Source: Parahaliea aestuarii | Lineage (GTDB): Bacteria; Pseudomonadota; Gammaproteobacteria; Pseudomonadales; Halieaceae | DNA: 64,000 nucleotides | Assembly (NCBI RefSeq): GCF_008064635.1 | Contig: NZ_VRYZ01000009.1 | Coordinates: 124,001 to 188,000 of the forward strand | Direction: 5' to 3' | Part shown: positions 18,680 through 27,740 of the stretch, piece by piece | Numbering within the stretch: the stretch's first letter is position 1 | Layout: each line of letters begins with the position of its first letter | Program-made: the position numbers and the translations under genes | Notes under the pieces: model-generated | Seen by the model: only the letters and a program-made list of their open reading frames with translations | Told to the model about the DNA's origin: nothing | The model's database searches: none

Positions 18680-19705
18680 GTGACGAGTAACGAATTGGAC
18701 GAGGAGGTGTTGGGTAAGTACGCCGGGAAAAACGTCCTTGTAACAGGGGCGGCCGGGTTTATCGGTAGTCATCTGACGGAAGCACTACTATCAGCCGGTG
18801 CCAATGTGACAGCATTGGTGCGATACAATTCCAGGGGCTCCAATGGCTTACTAACAAGCTTGACGCAGAAAGCTTCCCCACAAAGCTTGTCGTTATTGCG
18901 GGGAGATATCACCGATATCAACAGTGTTGATACTGCAGTGAAAGGTCAGGACTTTGTATTCCACCTTGCTGCACTGGTTGCTATCCCCTATTCCTATGAA
19001 GCTCCCAAAAGCTACCTGCGGACCAATATAGAAGGCACCTTGAATGTATTGGAGTCGGTTCGAAAGTACGGCACAAAGCGCCTGGTTCACACCAGCACTT
19101 CAGAAGTGTATGGCAGTGCTTTATACGTACCCATGGATGAAACGCATTCACTTCAGGCGCAATCCCCCTATGCCGCTTCAAAAATTGCTGCGGACAAACT
19201 GGTTGAATCGTATTGCCGCTCCTTTGACGTTCCCGCAGTGACTGTTCGGCCCTTCAATACTTATGGCCCTGGGCAATCTCCGCGAGCTGTAATACCAGTA
19301 ACCATCCAGCAGGCACTCTGGAGTGATGAGATTAGACTCGGAGCCATCCACCCTGTTCGGGATATGACTTTTGTCGGTGATACGGTGAGGGGGTTCCTCT
19401 ATTTGGGCGTCAAGGAGGGGGTGGAATCGGGAACCTTCAATCTGGGGACTGGTGAGGGGCATTCGATCGGCGACATTGCGAATCGTATCAGGGAACTCAC
19501 CGGTCGTAAGGATACAATTCAGTACGATCCGGATAGAACACGCCCTTCTGCGAGTGAGGTTGATCGCCTTGTGTCAGATCACTCCAGGATCACGCAAATG
19601 TGCGGGTGGAAACCCAGCGTCGGCCTTGATGAAGGACTGCAGCGCACTATTGATTGGTTCCGGCTAAAAGAGCGGCCAAAAAATCCTGGAGAATACAGAA
19701 AGTGA
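18680..19705 (+). CDS. NDP-sugar 4,6-dehydratase-like SDR (LegB/GDP-mannose dehydratase-like)
   Basis: A 341-residue extended SDR. The GTG start has GGAG 7 nt upstream. Features are VLVTGAAGFIGSHL (about 19-32), AIPYSYEAPKSYLRTNIEGT, STSEVYG and Tyr-x-x-x-Lys in SPYAASK. The IPYSY/SYxxTN block and the RPFNTYGPGQSPRAVIP region match the 4,6-dehydratases of the LegB and Gmd-like branches. It probably makes a 4-keto-6-deoxy sugar from a UDP- or GDP-linked hexose(amine). It overlaps the nucleotidyltransferase gene by 4 nt. No aminotransferase or NeuB-like synthase lies nearby, so a complete legionaminic acid pathway cannot be claimed. Confidence 0.7.
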   Translation: MTSNELDEEVLGKYAGKNVLVTGAAGFIGSHLTEALLSAGANVTALVRYNSRGSNGLLTSLTQKASPQSLSLLRGDITDINSVDTAVKGQDFVFHLAALVAIPYSYEAPKSYLRTNIEGTLNVLESVRKYGTKRLVHTSTSEVYGSALYVPMDETHSLQAQSPYAASKIAADKLVESYCRSFDVPAVTVRPFNTYGPGQSPRAVIPVTIQQALWSDEIRLGAIHPVRDMTFVGDTVRGFLYLGVKEGVESGTFNLGTGEGHSIGDIANRIRELTGRKDTIQYDPDRTRPSASEVDRLVSDHSRITQMCGWKPSVGLDEGLQRTIDWFRLKERPKNPGEYRK

Positions 19706-20433
19706 GAGGGGGAATTGATACTGCTGTAATCATGGCTGGTGGCATGGGATTGCGGTTGCGCCCCTACACGTCGGTATTGCCAAAACCGCTAATGCCGCTT
19801 GGCAATATGTCTGTTATTGAAATATTGATACGCCAACTACGATCTGATGGTATTAACAGGTTCTTTATATCAGTAGGCTACCTGTCACATCTTGTCAAGG
19901 CAGTGCTCGATAACATTGAATTTGACGGTGCGGAACTGACGTATTTTTACGAAAGCAAACCTCTCGGTACTTGCGGGGCCCTGCCGGGAATAGGCAATGC
20001 TCTACCTGAGCGTTTTCTTGTGGCCAATGGAGATTTACTATCCGACTACCCTGTAAGTGTTTTGTTAGAGCAGCACGCTAACTCTGAAGCAGCAATAACA
20101 ATCGGTACCCAGTGGAAAACGGAATCCATTAGCTATGGCGTTCTGGAAAGATGTTCGAAAGGCTTGGTAGTGAACTATAAGGAAAAGCCGGAACATCGGT
20201 ATGAGCTCAGCATCGGGTTGTACGCTATGGAGCGATGGTGTGTGGAGGAATACCTGAGTCTGGGTGAATCGGCGGATATGCCCGATCTCATCAATACGCT
20301 GCTTTCTAATGAGATCCAAGTTGGCGCAGTACCAGTTGACTGCTCGTGGATTGATATTGGAAAACCTGAAGAGTACCTTTGTGCTCAGGAGTTGTTTGAT
20401 AGTGAGCCAGAGAGGTTTCTAAATGTTCGTTAG
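19702..20433 (+). CDS. Sugar-1-phosphate nucleotidyltransferase
   Basis: The 243-residue protein begins AVIMAGGMGLRLRPYT, with the GG-x-G-x-R-L nucleotide-binding loop, followed by LPKPLMPLGN and later VANGDLLSDY (metal-binding Asp) and DIGKPEEYL. It belongs to the RmlA-like NTP_transferase family that makes NDP-sugars. I chose the GTG at 19702: it overlaps the upstream stop by 4 nt (GTGA), GGAG sits 10 nt before it, and the family motif then starts at the usual distance. It probably supplies the substrate of the coupled dehydratase. Base and sugar specificity are not visible. A 188-nt convergent gap without a gene follows. Confidence 0.8.
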   Translation: MRGGIDTAVIMAGGMGLRLRPYTSVLPKPLMPLGNMSVIEILIRQLRSDGINRFFISVGYLSHLVKAVLDNIEFDGAELTYFYESKPLGTCGALPGIGNALPERFLVANGDLLSDYPVSVLLEQHANSEAAITIGTQWKTESISYGVLERCSKGLVVNYKEKPEHRYELSIGLYAMERWCVEEYLSLGESADMPDLINTLLSNEIQVGAVPVDCSWIDIGKPEEYLCAQELFDSEPERFLNVR

Positions 20434-20621
20434 AGGGCTAGGAAATTTGGTTGATCATCCGCTGTCACAGCTGATTGCGTTGGCCGCCCGCGCTATTCAA
20501 TGATTTTCACCAGCGCGCGAATCACACATAGAGCAGGCAATGACAGGTCTACTTCAATGCCGTGTATTACCGTCGACCGCTGATCTGCGAATATTTTCTT
20601 TCTAAGTGCTCTAAGTGCGGT

Positions 20622-21446
20622 TCAGCGTGCGAAACTGTTTAGAAAAATATGTTCGGGAAGTGACCTTCTGAAAAGTTTCGAAATCAACAGATCTCCATAA
20701 TAGAGTTGCTCGGCAGACCATTCTGAAAGCCAGCCATTAGGCTGGGCGGGTATTCCCAACTCGGGTATAGATCTTGAAGGGCCAGTAAATGGGCGGTGAA
20801 ATAACATCGCGATTCTGGTGTTGTGCGTACATACGCTCTCCAATTCAATTGATTTAGACATAAATACCCATTGATTTTCTGCCAAGATTGGATGTGCAAA
20901 ATCTTCGCCGAGGTCGAAAAAATGCTCAGGGTTATTCTGAACAATAGGTGTGAGCGTTCTTGCTCCAGCTTCGCCCCATTCAAACTCTGTTTTCTGGGAA
21001 AGCGCTTCGAACAGCTGCTTGTAGTATTGTTTTATTATAGGGTTATCGGGCGATGAGCCCAATAGGCCGATTGAAATGTGTTTTCCCTTTGGAGTTGTTC
21101 TCCGAATTGCCGAAAATTTTTTCTTGTCTAGTACGCTGCAAACATCACTCAAGGAGAATAATGGGAGGCAGTCTGCATCGAGATAAAGGCCACCGTACTT
21201 GTGGAGCAAGGCTGTACGCACAAAGGCGGTCTTTATCGCAAGGCTGGGCTGGTTTTCGTCTTGGCTTGTTATTTCATGTACTTTATTGGGCAGGTCGGGA
21301 AGATAGTTGTCAAGATTTTCTGGCGTGACTAGTTTTAGTTCACATCCCTGCCCCCAAAACTTGATTGCCTCAAGGCACATTGAAATGTAGGTGGGCATTT
21401 TTCTACCCTTGGGCGTTTCCCAATATATCCAGATAGGAAATGACAT
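20622..21446 (-). CDS. Glycosyltransferase with DXD motif (capsular polysaccharide synthesis, GT32-like)
   Basis: The 274-residue protein opens FPIWIYWETPKG, has a SLAIKTAFVRTALLHKYGG segment and the metal-binding motif YLDADC. This is the pattern of GT32/Caps_synth (OCH1-like) transferases. The intact GG..LDAD core suggests activity. It is the last gene of the long minus-strand run and is separated by 139 nt from the coiled-coil gene upstream, so it may have its own promoter. Donor and acceptor are unknown. Confidence 0.78.
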   Translation of the reverse strand: MSFPIWIYWETPKGRKMPTYISMCLEAIKFWGQGCELKLVTPENLDNYLPDLPNKVHEITSQDENQPSLAIKTAFVRTALLHKYGGLYLDADCLPLFSLSDVCSVLDKKKFSAIRRTTPKGKHISIGLLGSSPDNPIIKQYYKQLFEALSQKTEFEWGEAGARTLTPIVQNNPEHFFDLGEDFAHPILAENQWVFMSKSIELESVCTHNTRIAMLFHRPFTGPSRSIPELGIPAQPNGWLSEWSAEQLYYGDLLISKLFRRSLPEHIFLNSFAR

Positions 21447-21585
21447 AAATACTCTATAGCAATTTCAACATTAGAGAATAACGGCTATGCTCGTCGAGCG
21501 GAATGTACTTTTTTCGATAGTTTGTGCCAAAAATTGCGCACTCTATTGCTGTATAAAAATTCACTAAGGATTTGCAGTGGAGAAG

Positions 21586-22161
21586 TTAGTGCAATAGTTT
21601 GTATAGAGGATCAACAATAGTGCTCCCGAGAGAATATTCTGGTGAGACTCTGATCTCTCGCAAGGATTTCACCCAATCCACTCTGTCATCCTGGGGGCAA
21701 GTATACGCCAGAACCTCTGCCTTCAATCGCCCTCTCCATGTAACTAGGTCGAACACCAGGCCGGCGCCGAGTTTGAGGTACTTTAGAAAGGCCGTTGGAT
21801 GGTTTCGTATAAGAAGCAGTAGCGCACCGAGACGATACGTGTAGCTGTTTTTCACAAGTATATACGTTTCTTGCGGCGTTAACTTCCGGGAATATGATCT
21901 GACGGTGTGGGTGGAAGTGGCAAGGTGGTCTTTTCTTTTATTCTTATTATTCGGCTCATTGGTGAGGCGCAGGATCTGTCGCTTCTGCGAATTGAAACTG
22001 GCCGAGAGAGTAATGAAATCCTGGCGCAACTCCTCATACTCGTATGCCAGTTTTGTTAGTTGGCGATTTTCTTCGATCAATGCTTTGACTTGATCGATAT
22101 CGATTTCCTGGATAACTGTCTGATCATGGTTTTCTGACTGTTCGGTTAATGCGTTAGGCAT
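21586..22161 (-). CDS. Uncharacterised coiled-coil protein with a YRLG motif
   Basis: I do not recognise a named family. From the ATG at 22161 (GAGGA 6 nt upstream) the protein has 191 residues. An acidic and glutamine-rich N-terminus leads into a likely coiled coil (about residues 20-70), then a basic linker, then SYTYRLGALLLLI (106-118) and a hydrophobic LKLGAGLVFDL segment. Closely similar YRLG segments occur twice at the C-terminus of the 1237-residue transferase encoded at 4073-7786, so it may help assemble or dock polysaccharide enzymes. It overlaps the sulfotransferase gene by 8 nt. Confidence 0.6.
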   Translation of the reverse strand: MPNALTEQSENHDQTVIQEIDIDQVKALIEENRQLTKLAYEYEELRQDFITLSASFNSQKRQILRLTNEPNNKNKRKDHLATSTHTVRSYSRKLTPQETYILVKNSYTYRLGALLLLIRNHPTAFLKYLKLGAGLVFDLVTWRGRLKAEVLAYTCPQDDRVDWVKSLREIRVSPEYSLGSTIVDPLYKLLH

Positions 22162-22996
22162 AATCAATCCTCGCAGCGCCTACCTTGTGTGAGTGGCTTT
22201 CTACGTGGGCTTTAGCCCTATTTGCAGAGGCCAGCAGCTCTGAGGTCGAGATGGTGTGATGCATTCTTGCGATTATTTTCTCGTAGAACTCGGCCAGCTG
22301 CGGATCAGCTATTTTGTCAGATTCTGGTCGAAAATGATTCAAATCAGGCTTTATGAGATCCTCTGCAACTTCGTATTCAGATTGCCTTAGTTCGAAATTC
22401 AGGTGGCTTGCAAGCTTGGCTAGTTCAGACTTCCAATTCTGCGTAAACCAGTTGTCATAGTTTGTAATATAAACCTCCGCATTAGTTTCAGTTATGGCGA
22501 GGCTATTGCGCACCAACCAGTTAAGCTCAGCAGGATTCTGTTTACTGTAGGCGTGCCTCATTGACGCGACGGTTGCCTCTGGGCTTCGTACCGCCAGTAG
22601 GTAGGTTGGTTTGATCTTGAGTCTGGCAAAAACCTGCCGCCACAACGGTAATGCAAATACGGTTCTGGGGTCTTTAAACCCCCAGATACCGCTCTTTGAA
22701 TTTATCTGATAGCCAACGTAATCTACCATCGCCTGCACAAATTCTGAAGTAACTGCGTCGCTAGATTGAACGACGTCTCCTCTGAATCTAGACTTCCCTG
22801 GCGGATGGGTGTTGAGAATTTCTTTATGAGCTGCCACGATGACGGCATCTTCAAAGTAACCTTCCGGATTACTCTCGTTCGCTGCAACCAACTGATCCGA
22901 ACGTCGCATGCCCATGGCAACAAGTAGCTGCATCAACAGCGATGTTCCGCTGCGACCGCTACCGAGGACGACAATAATAGGTTTTTCAACTCGCAT
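22154..22996 (-). CDS. Sulfotransferase family protein (PAPS-dependent)
   Basis: The 280-residue protein begins with a P-loop-like 5'-phosphosulfate loop, VLGSGRSGTSLLMQLL (residues 9-24). It has a 3'-phosphate-binding segment AVRSPEATVASMR with conserved Arg and Ser, and the WGFKDPRT block typical of bacterial sulfotransferases. It should transfer sulfate from PAPS to a hydroxyl or amine. Its place between a GT4 gene (1 nt away) and a coiled-coil gene (8-nt overlap) makes the polysaccharide or its lipid carrier the likely acceptor. No PAPS synthesis genes (cysDN/cysC) are in the window. Confidence 0.8.
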   Translation of the reverse strand: MRVEKPIIVVLGSGRSGTSLLMQLLVAMGMRRSDQLVAANESNPEGYFEDAVIVAAHKEILNTHPPGKSRFRGDVVQSSDAVTSEFVQAMVDYVGYQINSKSGIWGFKDPRTVFALPLWRQVFARLKIKPTYLLAVRSPEATVASMRHAYSKQNPAELNWLVRNSLAITETNAEVYITNYDNWFTQNWKSELAKLASHLNFELRQSEYEVAEDLIKPDLNHFRPESDKIADPQLAEFYEKIIARMHHTISTSELLASANRAKAHVESHSHKVGAARIDYA

Positions 22997-22997
22997 G

Positions 22998-24824
22998 TTA
23001 AAGACCTTCGGTGATAGTTGTAAGAGGCATTTTTTCGCTCTTCAGCTTTGCGTAAGTGGGTAAAACTATATCTTGCACCAGCTTGGAATAACTCAATTTT
23101 TCAAGTGCCTCAATATACTCATTAATTCTAGATTCCGAGTAAGCTAGGAAGCGCTTGTCGGAAAAAATATCTGCCAAGGACTGTCCATCTGAAAAATATG
23201 AAATATGTATTTTATACTCTTGAGCAAAGTCTCGATGTCCCAGCGTGGCGGTTGCTGCGATTGGAAGTCCAGCTTGCATGTAATCAATTGTTTTTAGTGA
23301 AGGTGCGACTCCAAAATGGCCATTGTCCGGTACGAATGCAATACCCAAGTCATACTTTGAAAGTGTCTCGGGTATAGATTCGGAATTTACCTGCCCAATA
23401 AAGCGTATGCAGTCCTGTGCGCCCACGGAATTTACGTACTCTTGGAGTTCTGCCGCACTATTCCCACCGCCGATAATATCCATTGTGACCGTGGTATCTG
23501 TCCTGGAGCGTGCATCCAGAAAATCATTCAATAGCTGTAGCAGATTCCGAGATTCTGCGAGGCTTCCTACGAAAACTGTAGAGAGAGCTGACGAGACAGT
23601 CCTCCTAGATTTCGCTAGTTTCAATGTCAGGCTATCGATATCTCGCATATGGCCTGGAGGCAGTATACTGTGGCTCACCTCAAGTGTGGGAAAGTCTAGT
23701 TCCATTGTGCCCGCGCTATGACAGAACAGATGGTTGATGTAGTACTGAGAATTTTCGACTTGTCGCCGTATCCGTTCCAATTCATTACGGTTGGTCGTGA
23801 CGATCGGACTTCTGATATCGACGACAACCTTGCCAACCAAGTTCTTTTGGCAACCTAGAGCGGATATAAATTTAGCCGACTTATGCCCGATCATATGAGA
23901 AATCTCAGTACCAAACTCCTTAATATGTTCGTATGCCTCAGTGATCGCGTTAGAGTTGAGTTTGAGCAAATTTGGTACTTCTACTGTTCGCAGGTGTGCA
24001 TTCTCATACACAACGTTGCTTGAAATTCGATCCGTCAGAATCTGCAAATCACAAACCTTGTGGAGCTGCGTTGCCAAGCCATAGGTTCCCATCGTGCCAG
24101 GGGACCCAAAAGGAGCGTTCATACAGACGATGGTGACTTTTGTTTGATGGGAGTCCAGCGAGTGCTGTGGTGTTGGACAGCTCCCAGTTGATAGAGCGGG
24201 TAGCCCCGACCTATCTTCATAAAACAAACTTTCTCTTCGAATCATCAGGCTTGTTTCATGAGAGAATTCTTTTGTAGGAATGTCGGAAAGCTCTACTTTA
24301 ATTATTTCTAAGAATTTCATTATAATTTTTTCGTGTGCTGCATGCCGGGATACTACAGTAGCGGGCTTTCCCATGCTTTTCATGTGTGAGACAGCATTCT
24401 CATCGTTGAGAATAAATGCTGAGATACTAACTGGGTGATATAGCGTTTCGAAGATGCCTTCAAAGTTGAAGGTTGAGTAGACTATATTTTTTAGTCGGAG
24501 TGGATGTAGAGCACAAAGCCAGTGCGTTAGATCAAGAGATCCTGCATCTAAAAATATTGAAATACCATCTTTGAAAAATGAGAGATAATTCAAGAGATTT
24601 GCGATATGTATACCTTTACTATAGGGGAGCACTGGGCCGAACGGGGCAAGCTTTATTTTTTCATCGCGAGAAAAGTTTTTAGATTCTATAAGGAAGCCAC
24701 AGCGCGATCCCCTTATTCGGAGCACTGAGGCGAGGCCAACTGCCAACTCAATAAACTCTGTGGACGAGAGCACTATGAGAGTTGGTAGAACTTTGGCTTT
24801 GTGCTGATTAGATGATGAGGTCAT
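22998..24824 (-). CDS. GT4-like glycosyltransferase with N-terminal extension
   Basis: A 608-residue protein. Residues 1-200 form a Rossmann-like region (TLIVLSSTEFIELAVGLASVL) with no clear family. From about residue 225 a GT-B enzyme starts (VTIVCMNAPFGSPGTMGTYGLATQL). The donor domain includes TVFVGSLAESRNLLQLL, MDIIGGG and APSLKTIDYMQAGLPIAATA, where the usual Glu is replaced by Lys/Asp-type residues, so activity is uncertain. The A+T-rich codon use stands out from the housekeeping genes. It overlaps the upstream gene by 17 nt and lies 1 nt from the sulfotransferase gene. Confidence 0.65.
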   Translation of the reverse strand: MTSSSNQHKAKVLPTLIVLSSTEFIELAVGLASVLRIRGSRCGFLIESKNFSRDEKIKLAPFGPVLPYSKGIHIANLLNYLSFFKDGISIFLDAGSLDLTHWLCALHPLRLKNIVYSTFNFEGIFETLYHPVSISAFILNDENAVSHMKSMGKPATVVSRHAAHEKIIMKFLEIIKVELSDIPTKEFSHETSLMIRRESLFYEDRSGLPALSTGSCPTPQHSLDSHQTKVTIVCMNAPFGSPGTMGTYGLATQLHKVCDLQILTDRISSNVVYENAHLRTVEVPNLLKLNSNAITEAYEHIKEFGTEISHMIGHKSAKFISALGCQKNLVGKVVVDIRSPIVTTNRNELERIRRQVENSQYYINHLFCHSAGTMELDFPTLEVSHSILPPGHMRDIDSLTLKLAKSRRTVSSALSTVFVGSLAESRNLLQLLNDFLDARSRTDTTVTMDIIGGGNSAAELQEYVNSVGAQDCIRFIGQVNSESIPETLSKYDLGIAFVPDNGHFGVAPSLKTIDYMQAGLPIAATATLGHRDFAQEYKIHISYFSDGQSLADIFSDKRFLAYSESRINEYIEALEKLSYSKLVQDIVLPTYAKLKSEKMPLTTITEGL

Positions 24825-26691
24825 GTTCTTGATATGTGCTTGTTTTGCTCATGGACTTCATTTTCCATGTGTGTTCCCCAGGCCCAGATCGTCTACAAAA
24901 TATACTATTGAAACGATCTGTACAAAGGCCGTTCAAGCTGGCCATATTGACCAAGTGATACCATGCTGTATCAGCTGCTCCAAGTGAGTCGGGATAGGGG
25001 TAGTCTAGGAATGTACTGCGGCGCCCAGAGATGGTACTACCCGATACAAAGACCTTTCCATGCTCTAGGTCCGCGCTTTGAAATAGTTCCAAGTATCGGC
25101 ATTCTAAGCCTTCTCTAGAGTGCAAGTATAGTTGATCGTCCTGTTTGTAATACCTCAATGGCTTCCCGGCAAAATCGGTACCTGAAAATAGAAAATGCAG
25201 CATCATATCGCCAATGTAGTGCTCGCCATAAATGTCGTCATCGTCAAATCGGAATATGTAATCTCCCGAAGCTGTAGCAATGCCAAGGTTCATGCAGGCT
25301 CCGGCGTGATTCTCTTCTGCAAGGTAAGATAGCTTAATGTCATCTCGCCCACTGAGCTGTTCTTTATACTGGATATAGTCAGCATAGTGACCATTGAAGA
25401 CGATGATTAACTCTTTGTTGCTATAGAGCTGGCTGTCATACTGCTGCAAGGCGTGTGGAAGGAAATGTGGACGAATCGTAGGTAGAATCAAACTGGCTTT
25501 AGGTTTCTGATTGATTATTATCCCGAGGCCCAGCGTGGTGGCAATAGTCTGCAGTCTCTGGTGAAGAGTGTGCTCATTGAGCGTAGTTCGCCAGGCGATA
25601 TGAGATAGGCGATCTCCATAAAGGGAGTCTGTCAGCCCTGCCCGAACCTGACTCACCAAATCGTAATCGGAGCTGTGGTAGTAAGTAGGGTTGCTTTGGA
25701 GTAGAGAATCTCTGTGTTCTGAAGAGCTAAATACAGCGGTGCTAGAAGCCGCCGCCTGCAGCTTCATTCGCTGGCGCCTTGTGGGTGAGATCATTGAATT
25801 CTTAGGTTCAATGTAGAAGCTGCTTTGCTTAAGTATCTTGGACTTGGATCGGTTGGATACACACCCGCCTATGACAAGGTTGTTCTTTCCTTCCACTTTG
25901 GGTAGCTTGGATCTGAATATGTTGTTGTTCGAGTCGTACAGCAGGATGCTTCGATGGCCGAAAGCTCGGCATAGATTATCTACATAGTGAGAGTCTGCTA
26001 GATAGTCACCCAGTGCGTCTATTGCAATATCGAAATGGTCAGGTTCTACGTGCTCGTCATAGGAATGGTATGGGTTGTAGATCCTGGGCTGAACCCCTGA
26101 TGGTAGATATGTGGCATTAAATTTCTTCCACGCTTTCTGAGTCAATAGCTGCGGGTCTGCACTGAACACGGCATCACAGCGTCTGGCGATAGACTTGAAG
26201 AGTTCAAAATACGTGTAGTCCAATGTATGCCAGAAAGCCACAGGTAAAGATTTGGAAGTTGCGGCATTGATAATCCTATTTAAACGTTCAAAGGCAGCGC
26301 TGTTTTCAATGTAATAGTTATTCCATGGGCTACCCGAATTAGTTATATTGGATTCAATAAGCACAAAATCAATGCTGGAAAATTCCAGAATTAACTGCCA
26401 GTTTGTATTATCTAATCTGTAGCAATTAACCTCTAATGACAATTCCGAAAATAGTTCTTCAGAGCCTATAAAGCCAATATTAATACCGAGCGTTCTGTCA
26501 GAAGGTAGGATTTTTAATCTGGACTCTGGTGCTGCCCATCGAACTTCTGATCTAATCGTTTTTTCCGGTTTCCACATAAAGAACTTCTTGAAGAGGGAAT
26601 GTAGGGGTATCTTTTGCTTTTCTAAGATTAAGTGATTTTGAGAGAGAGCTTGTGGAACAGGGTTTCTAACTAATGCAAACGTAGTTGCCAA
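24808..26691 (-). CDS. Two-domain glycosyltransferase: CgeB-like plus GT2
   Basis: The 627-residue protein has an N-terminal region (about 70-380) with a CgeB-like pattern: VAFWHTLDYTYFELF, CDAVFSADPQLL, TYLPSGVQPRIYNPY. A GT2 domain follows from about residue 398 (ASLILPTIRP, IIVFNGHYADY, FRFDDDDIYGEHY with the metal-binding DDDD). The GT2 part looks intact; the CgeB part may bind a second acceptor. A+T-rich composition continues through this gene. The ATG is followed on its upstream side by a 44-nt gap to the SDR gene at 26736. Confidence 0.7.
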   Translation of the reverse strand: MATTFALVRNPVPQALSQNHLILEKQKIPLHSLFKKFFMWKPEKTIRSEVRWAAPESRLKILPSDRTLGINIGFIGSEELFSELSLEVNCYRLDNTNWQLILEFSSIDFVLIESNITNSGSPWNNYYIENSAAFERLNRIINAATSKSLPVAFWHTLDYTYFELFKSIARRCDAVFSADPQLLTQKAWKKFNATYLPSGVQPRIYNPYHSYDEHVEPDHFDIAIDALGDYLADSHYVDNLCRAFGHRSILLYDSNNNIFRSKLPKVEGKNNLVIGGCVSNRSKSKILKQSSFYIEPKNSMISPTRRQRMKLQAAASSTAVFSSSEHRDSLLQSNPTYYHSSDYDLVSQVRAGLTDSLYGDRLSHIAWRTTLNEHTLHQRLQTIATTLGLGIIINQKPKASLILPTIRPHFLPHALQQYDSQLYSNKELIIVFNGHYADYIQYKEQLSGRDDIKLSYLAEENHAGACMNLGIATASGDYIFRFDDDDIYGEHYIGDMMLHFLFSGTDFAGKPLRYYKQDDQLYLHSREGLECRYLELFQSADLEHGKVFVSGSTISGRRSTFLDYPYPDSLGAADTAWYHLVNMASLNGLCTDRFNSIFCRRSGPGEHTWKMKSMSKTSTYQEHDLII

Positions 26692-26735
26692 GCCTCCTAA
26701 GCTTACGATAGCACTGAGGTGGAATTATATAATTG

Positions 26736-27740
26736 CTACTGACAAACTCTATCATTTGCATTGTTCTCGACAAACCAATCTACCGTCTTTCTTAGGCCGA
26801 CCTCAAGCGGGGTTCTTGGTTCCCACTGGAGCCCTAGCCTGGATTTTCTGATGTCTGCGTAATTTCGAGGTACATCGCCAGGTAGGTGCTCTCCGTAGAC
26901 AACCTTTGGGACAGCAATGTTATTATCTTCCAGTATTTTAGATAAAAGCTCTATTAGAGAGTTGATCGTGGTTTCTTCTGATGTGGCTACTTGGTAAAGA
27001 CCACCTTCCTGCGCATAGGTGGCAGCTTGAATGATTGCATCCACAAGATCTTCGGAGAAAATGAAGTCTCGAGTTTGCGTGCCGCTGCCATTTACTTGCC
27101 AGCACTCTCCATTAAAGATCTGGCTTAAAAACTTCGCTACAACGCTGCCCTTCTTGCCGGAATGGGGCCCGTAAACATTTGAAAAGCGCAGAGCGTAAGT
27201 TTCTAGGCCAAAACTTCCCTGATAGGCGGAACAATAAGCCTCTCCGGCGAGTTTGCTAGCGCCGTACGGGGAGATTGGTTTGCAGGGCGAGGTTTCAGTA
27301 AATGGAGGGGGCGAGTTCCCTATAGGAGCTCCAGAGGATGCAAATATGAACTTTCTCACTTTGGCCTCTCTGGAGGCCTCCAGTAAATTGAAAGTGCCGA
27401 CAACATTGGTGTCAAGATCGAATCTAGGGTTTTTGATCGATGGTTGTACGCCAGTATTCGCAGCTAGATGCACTACAACATCTGCCCCCTTTACCGATCT
27501 TTCAACGGATGACTTATCTAGAATATCGCCTATAAAGAGCTCGACTCCATCTCGCCAAGTGGATGATTCTTCGTCGTTGATAGTGAATTTAGTGATTGCG
27601 CCAAGATCATCAGCTGTGCCACCAGACAAGTTATCCAGTACCCGAATTGATTGAGCGGCGCCGCTGTTTTGCAGCTGATGAATTAGCGTTCGACCGATAA
27701 AGCCGCATCCGCCAGTGATGAGCCACCGTCGAAAGTTCAC
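26736..27740 (-). CDS. NAD-dependent epimerase/dehydratase (UDP-hexose 4-epimerase-like SDR)
   Basis: The 334-residue extended SDR has LITGGCGFIG (residues 7-16), VVHLAANTGVQPS, SSGAPIGN and Tyr-x-x-x-Lys in SPYGASKLAGE, then RFSNVYGPHS and a late PGDVPRNYADIRKS. That ending is shared with UDP-glucose/UDP-glucuronate 4-epimerase relatives. It probably interconverts a UDP-hexose or makes its 4-keto form. It overlaps the SQD1-like gene by 4 nt, so the two enzymes may act on linked substrates. Confidence 0.8.
   Translation of the reverse strand: MNFRRWLITGGCGFIGRTLIHQLQNSGAAQSIRVLDNLSGGTADDLGAITKFTINDEESSTWRDGVELFIGDILDKSSVERSVKGADVVVHLAANTGVQPSIKNPRFDLDTNVVGTFNLLEASREAKVRKFIFASSGAPIGNSPPPFTETSPCKPISPYGASKLAGEAYCSAYQGSFGLETYALRFSNVYGPHSGKKGSVVAKFLSQIFNGECWQVNGSGTQTRDFIFSEDLVDAIIQAATYAQEGGLYQVATSEETTINSLIELLSKILEDNNIAVPKVVYGEHLPGDVPRNYADIRKSRLGLQWEPRTPLEVGLRKTVDWFVENNANDRVCQ

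Noticed and set aside
18680-20433. A full legionaminic acid pathway
   Set aside because: Only a LegB-like dehydratase and a nucleotidyltransferase are present; LegC, LegG, LegI and LegF equivalents are absent from the window.
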